A DNA stretch of 64,000 nucleotides from Diplocarpon mali (taxonomy: Eukaryota; Ascomycota; Leotiomycetes; Helotiales; Drepanopezizaceae): positions 120,784 through 184,783 of the forward strand of contig JAENRP010000031.1 in the NCBI GenBank assembly GCA_024741835.1, given 5' to 3'. Position 1 is the stretch's first letter; each line of letters starts with the position of its first letter. Below the pieces are notes generated by a model. The model made no database searches. It saw only the letters and a list, made by a program, of their open reading frames with translations, and had not been told where the DNA came from. The position numbers were made by a program, and so were the translations under genes. Below are positions 58,550 through 64,000 of the stretch, in pieces.

Positions 58550-60930
58550 ACAGATGATATGGCAAGAAGTGCTAGAATGCAGATACCGCAACTCGCTGGC
58601 CTGCCAGGACAAGCTACAAGCATACTGGAGATACCGAATTCTGCCGGACGTAACCAAAGGCCGTGTCTCTGTGAACCTGTGGCAATTCTTTCCATTGTCT
58701 TCAGCAGAGGTACACATGCTTGAAGCTGCGCGCTCCACAGACAGGTTAACGAGCAAAATGATCCCTCTTTCAACCCAGCACAACCCATGTAAGGCAGAAG
58801 CGCTCCGTCTTACTTATGCCTTCTCGTTCAATGCAGAGGCAGAATCTCTTCCGGAGGGGAGCCATTCTGTACGAGGAGAATGCCATATCTCAGCATAGGA
58901 AGAGACAATTCGATAGTGTCTGGCCTTACGAGTGCTACAAGCTCATTCGGGCGGCGACCCCACTGCTTATCATGGGATGGTTTGTGGTGGTTACGGTACA
59001 GCTCGACGCTCAGGCGGGTTGGTGAATATCCCCGAGATTGGGGGGCAGGTTACTATGAAATGGACGAGCGCTATTGGAGACTTCTTCCTCGTCGAAGACG
59101 GTAAAGTCGCTGCGCTGAATTCTACCTGGGTCGAGGATGCGAGCCCCGGAGCCAAAGCCGCATTGAAGATTGTAATCAACATTCTATAAAACTTTAGAAG
59201 ACTATATTTCAATTTACTCTGGAGGGATGGCATATATCCTTATTTCGAATTCTCTCGATACCCAGCGAGTTCTGCTTTCGTCCTCAGAGGCATCAGTACA
59301 CTCCTGTTTGATGGGACCGAGCATAACTCGTCCGTCGACGCAGTGATCAGATCAATACTCAAGGGGAGAGGAGAACGTGGCCAGATACACTACGTTCTAC
59401 TCAATACCGAGGGTGGACAGATCAAGAGAGTGTTGGTGGGACTGAGAAGTACTCGGCAGGTCGCTTCAAAGGAACTTGTCAAGTCTATGTTTGTTATTGT
59501 CCAAGAGCCACTGAGAAGCGGAAAGTCCCTTCTCGCAGCCAGGTTCTGCAATGCTTGTCTGCAAGGGCACGAAAACTATTCTTATCGTGACGAAGTCTCG
59601 GCCTGGAGCAGAGAGCCTTTCCAGCCTGACCCAATATGAGGCCAATCGACTGAATCTTCCAAATGTTTTGGCCACGGAAATGTCACGCCACGTGGCTAAC
59701 AGAGATTCTGCTTTGCCTAAAGGTGCTCCCGGTGCAGAAATCCCAAAAGCTCTGTTAAGCGTTCTGGCAAAGAAACCGCTGGTACTTGACGGCATCACAG
59801 CACTGTTTATCACGGTCGACGACCTTCTCGACCCTGTTATCCACCCCTTGAACAACACTTATCATTCTTGATGATGCGGAGTCGCTCCAAGACCACTAGA
59901 AGTTCGGCATTTGTGGATTCTTCGCAGAAACTATCAACAAAGTAGCCGTGCTCGGAACCGCCAATGGCTGCTTTCCCCGCGTCAGAAACGGAGAACAAAA
60001 CCATTTCCGAATTCAATCTGAATTTACCACTATGGATGGGCTCATCTCCATGGGTCTTCATCCTCTGCATCTAAACACAGTATCGTATGGATCGCGATAT
60101 CACTCAATTGCCTTGCCAGCTGCTGTCCCGATACCTCAGAGCTCCTGAGAATGCCATTCAAGACAGTCCCTCTGTTCGCTTCTGACCAGAGCGATTCGCC
60201 ATGCTTGATGGGTTGATGAATTCCTCGGTAAAGAAGTGATGACTGGAAGATATCGGTACTCGTCAATGTAGAAGGCGGCATATCTTTACGCACCCAAAAC
60301 TGCAACACGAGAGTCAATCATCAAAACATAGCTATGATTGTTCAGATCCTCACTTCTCTCATCACTCAAGGCATCGCAATTGAAAACATCGTAGTCCTTA
60401 CTTTCTCCCCATTAGCTGCACCTATCATGATAGAGTTCTTTCTAAGCCAAGGTCCCGGCTGTCGGGTAGAGCACGTCGGCTCTGCGAACATCAAAGCCAA
60501 GGAACTTTTGATAGCTATCGTCGACCTCGCTGCAACTTCTCACGATGGTAACGACTTGGACGATGCCCTCTTCTCGGCAGCCCGCATCATACCGACCCTA
60601 ATGATCCCCAGAGCACTCCGCGTCGTCGCCGGACACACCAATTTCATTGACTGCTTTGCTCGTCCGTAGTCCCATGTTGGCAACTTGTACAGATCGCTGT
60701 TTTAATTGCACGAGGAGAAGGGATTGGTGAAGAATGTACAGATCGGAACGGGTACCTTGAAGTACAGAGAGCTGCTTCACCCTGAGAACCATGTCTCTGT
60801 GACCGATGAGAAGGTGGAGGCCGTCAATATGATGACAAGGTGTTGGCGGCGCAGTCGAAGAAATCGAAGAAATCGAAGAAGGCGAAGAAGCGAACAAGTC
60901 TGCCAAGAGATGAATGCTGTGCTTTGGAAT
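58550..60930 (+). pseudogene. Decayed superfamily-1 (AAA_11/AAA_12) helicase-like gene
   Basis: Fragments in different frames keep the order of an SF1 helicase of the UPF1/ZNFX1 type. They include GGYGTARRSGGLVNIPEIGGQ and SAIGDFFLVEDGKVAALNSTW (about 58990-59130). A Walker A-like SGKSLLAAR is near 59518, and a Walker B-like LIILDDAESLQ near 59860 is followed at once by a stop. A degenerate GTANGCFPRV stands where GDxxQ is expected (about 59960), YRMDRDI is near 60085 in a shifted frame, and a motif V/VI-like stretch runs from 60330 to 60670. At least three frameshifts and several stops interrupt it. The Gly-Pro-rich P-loop lead has become EPLRSGKS. No intact product is possible. Confidence 0.66.
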
Positions 60931-61929
60931 TCACCAACGAATGTGCCTGGCTTCGGTTACAGTTGCGCTCAGAATCAAGGCCTACGAATGTGTGGCAATT
61001 TTGGACCATTGAAGGGAACCTGAAATTGAGACTGGTGGCTGGTTAGTATAGTCTCAGTTTTCGCATCTGAGATGAGGTGATAAATGCCGAGCCTTACACG
61101 CAGGGATTTGTTTACTCCCGAGCGAATTCGCCTAGCTAACTTATTCAGTCAAGAAGCTCAGGGCTCAATGGTAAAGGCTCATGCACGAGTTTGTCATTCC
61201 AATTATGATTCTTCTCGTCGAATTTGTCCCGACCGATTCGTTGATCTAGACAAAGCAAGAAAGCGATTTTTGAATGCCCAGGACTCCAACCTCGAGAGTT
61301 AGAAGACCGAATTCCAACGCACCATCTCGTCCCGGAAACTAAGCAGACTTGATCAGCTAAGCAATATATCCCTGTTCAATGCGCCATAGCTTACAGACTA
61401 CAGCAGCTGCTTATCGGCAAAAGACTCCTCATAAACTGCCAAAATGCTCGCTCAATCACCCGGGCCCATGCGCGATCTCGCCGACGCCGTTCCTCTCTCT
61501 CGAAAAAAGCTGGCTTCCAAGACGGGACCGCGCTCGGCCAAGGCTCCGCCCCATGTCCGCCCCGATCTCCTTCCGCCTTCCGCCTTCCGCCTTCCGCCTT
61601 CCGTCTCCGCCTTGAGCGGGGACCCCGCTCCTTCCCCGCTTCCCCACCAAACACTGGGTAACCAGCTTGGCATACGCCTGGCCGGGAACCAATCAGATCC
61701 ATTCCTCGCGGCGCCATAGTCGGCCCGGATCTCTTGGCTGCATCCTGCATTCTGCGATCTTCGTCTCGTGCCTTGATCTCGTTCCGGTAGGACAAGAACA
61801 AGATCCACACTCACATCCATATAGAAAAGAGGCAGGCCGTCCGACATGGAGCTGAAATTGCTGCACTCCCTCCTCCTCCTCTCTCTCAAACTCACTCTCT
61901 ACGAGCCAGTCCCGCTCGAGCTCTCCACG
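60931..61929. other. Upstream region of the glucoamylase gene
   Basis: No gene supported. A 72-residue frame at 61084-61302 has no recognisable domain. A CTTCCGC tandem repeat lies near 61568-61605. The 300 bases before 61930 should hold the glucoamylase promoter and leader. Confidence 0.5.
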
Positions 61930-63976
<2,047 letters not shown>

Positions 63977-64000
63977 AAAGGGGGGGTTATGTAAAAATAA

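Overview
The window reads as nuclear DNA of a filamentous ascomycete (Pezizomycotina). The evidence is intron-rich genes with very short introns (mostly 40-60 nt, CTRAY-type branch points, GT-AG plus a few GC-AG), a fungal Ras with a CAAX box, a secreted GH15 glucoamylase with a starch-binding domain, a TRPY-type vacuolar channel, a Clr2 silencing factor and Zn2Cys6 zinc clusters. I cannot fix the class or species from sequence alone. There are twelve intron-containing genes with reconstructed coding sequences, two intronless paralogues, one tRNA and two broken genes. Every exon chain below was joined by hand and checked to sum to a multiple of three; none is supported by transcript data.

Layout. 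0-10 kb: a SNF2/PHD remodelling ATPase (minus) diverges from a Clr2-type silencing protein (plus). The 2.5 kb between them is AT-rich and carries one copy of a decayed dispersed element. 10.5-12.9 kb: a tRNA-Cys with a 12-nt intron and a seven-exon thiolase-like gene (both minus). 12.9-19.7 kb: GC-rich, minisatellite-laden DNA with no gene I can support. 19.7-26.2 kb: a protein with three Cys/His modules ending in C-P-R, then an F-box-like/ankyrin protein. 26.8-28.7 kb: a degenerate tandem repeat of roughly 190 bp. 29.6-30.7 kb: a short-chain dehydrogenase (minus) with an apparent duplication of its last exon.

31.9-37.9 kb holds the most unusual pair: two adjacent, same-strand, intronless genes. 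Each encodes three GAL4-like zinc clusters, a WWNQ motif just before cluster 1, and a shared cysteine-rich C-terminal module. They look like diverged tandem duplicates of a poorly known family. 39.7-54.3 kb is conserved housekeeping: Ras (minus), a SEC14/CRAL-TRIO protein (minus), a molybdopterin-binding-fold protein with a 9-nt exon (plus), the proteasome regulator PI31 (minus) and a TRPY calcium channel with a 15-nt exon (plus).

54.3-61.9 kb is a decay zone. It contains a PhzF-like pseudogene with two C-to-T-type nonsense codons and a frameshift, and a wrecked superfamily-1 helicase. The window ends with a complete secreted glucoamylase.

The genes do not form one pathway. The only functional neighbourhood I would argue for is the divergent SNF2-Clr2 pair (chromatin silencing), and that is inference.
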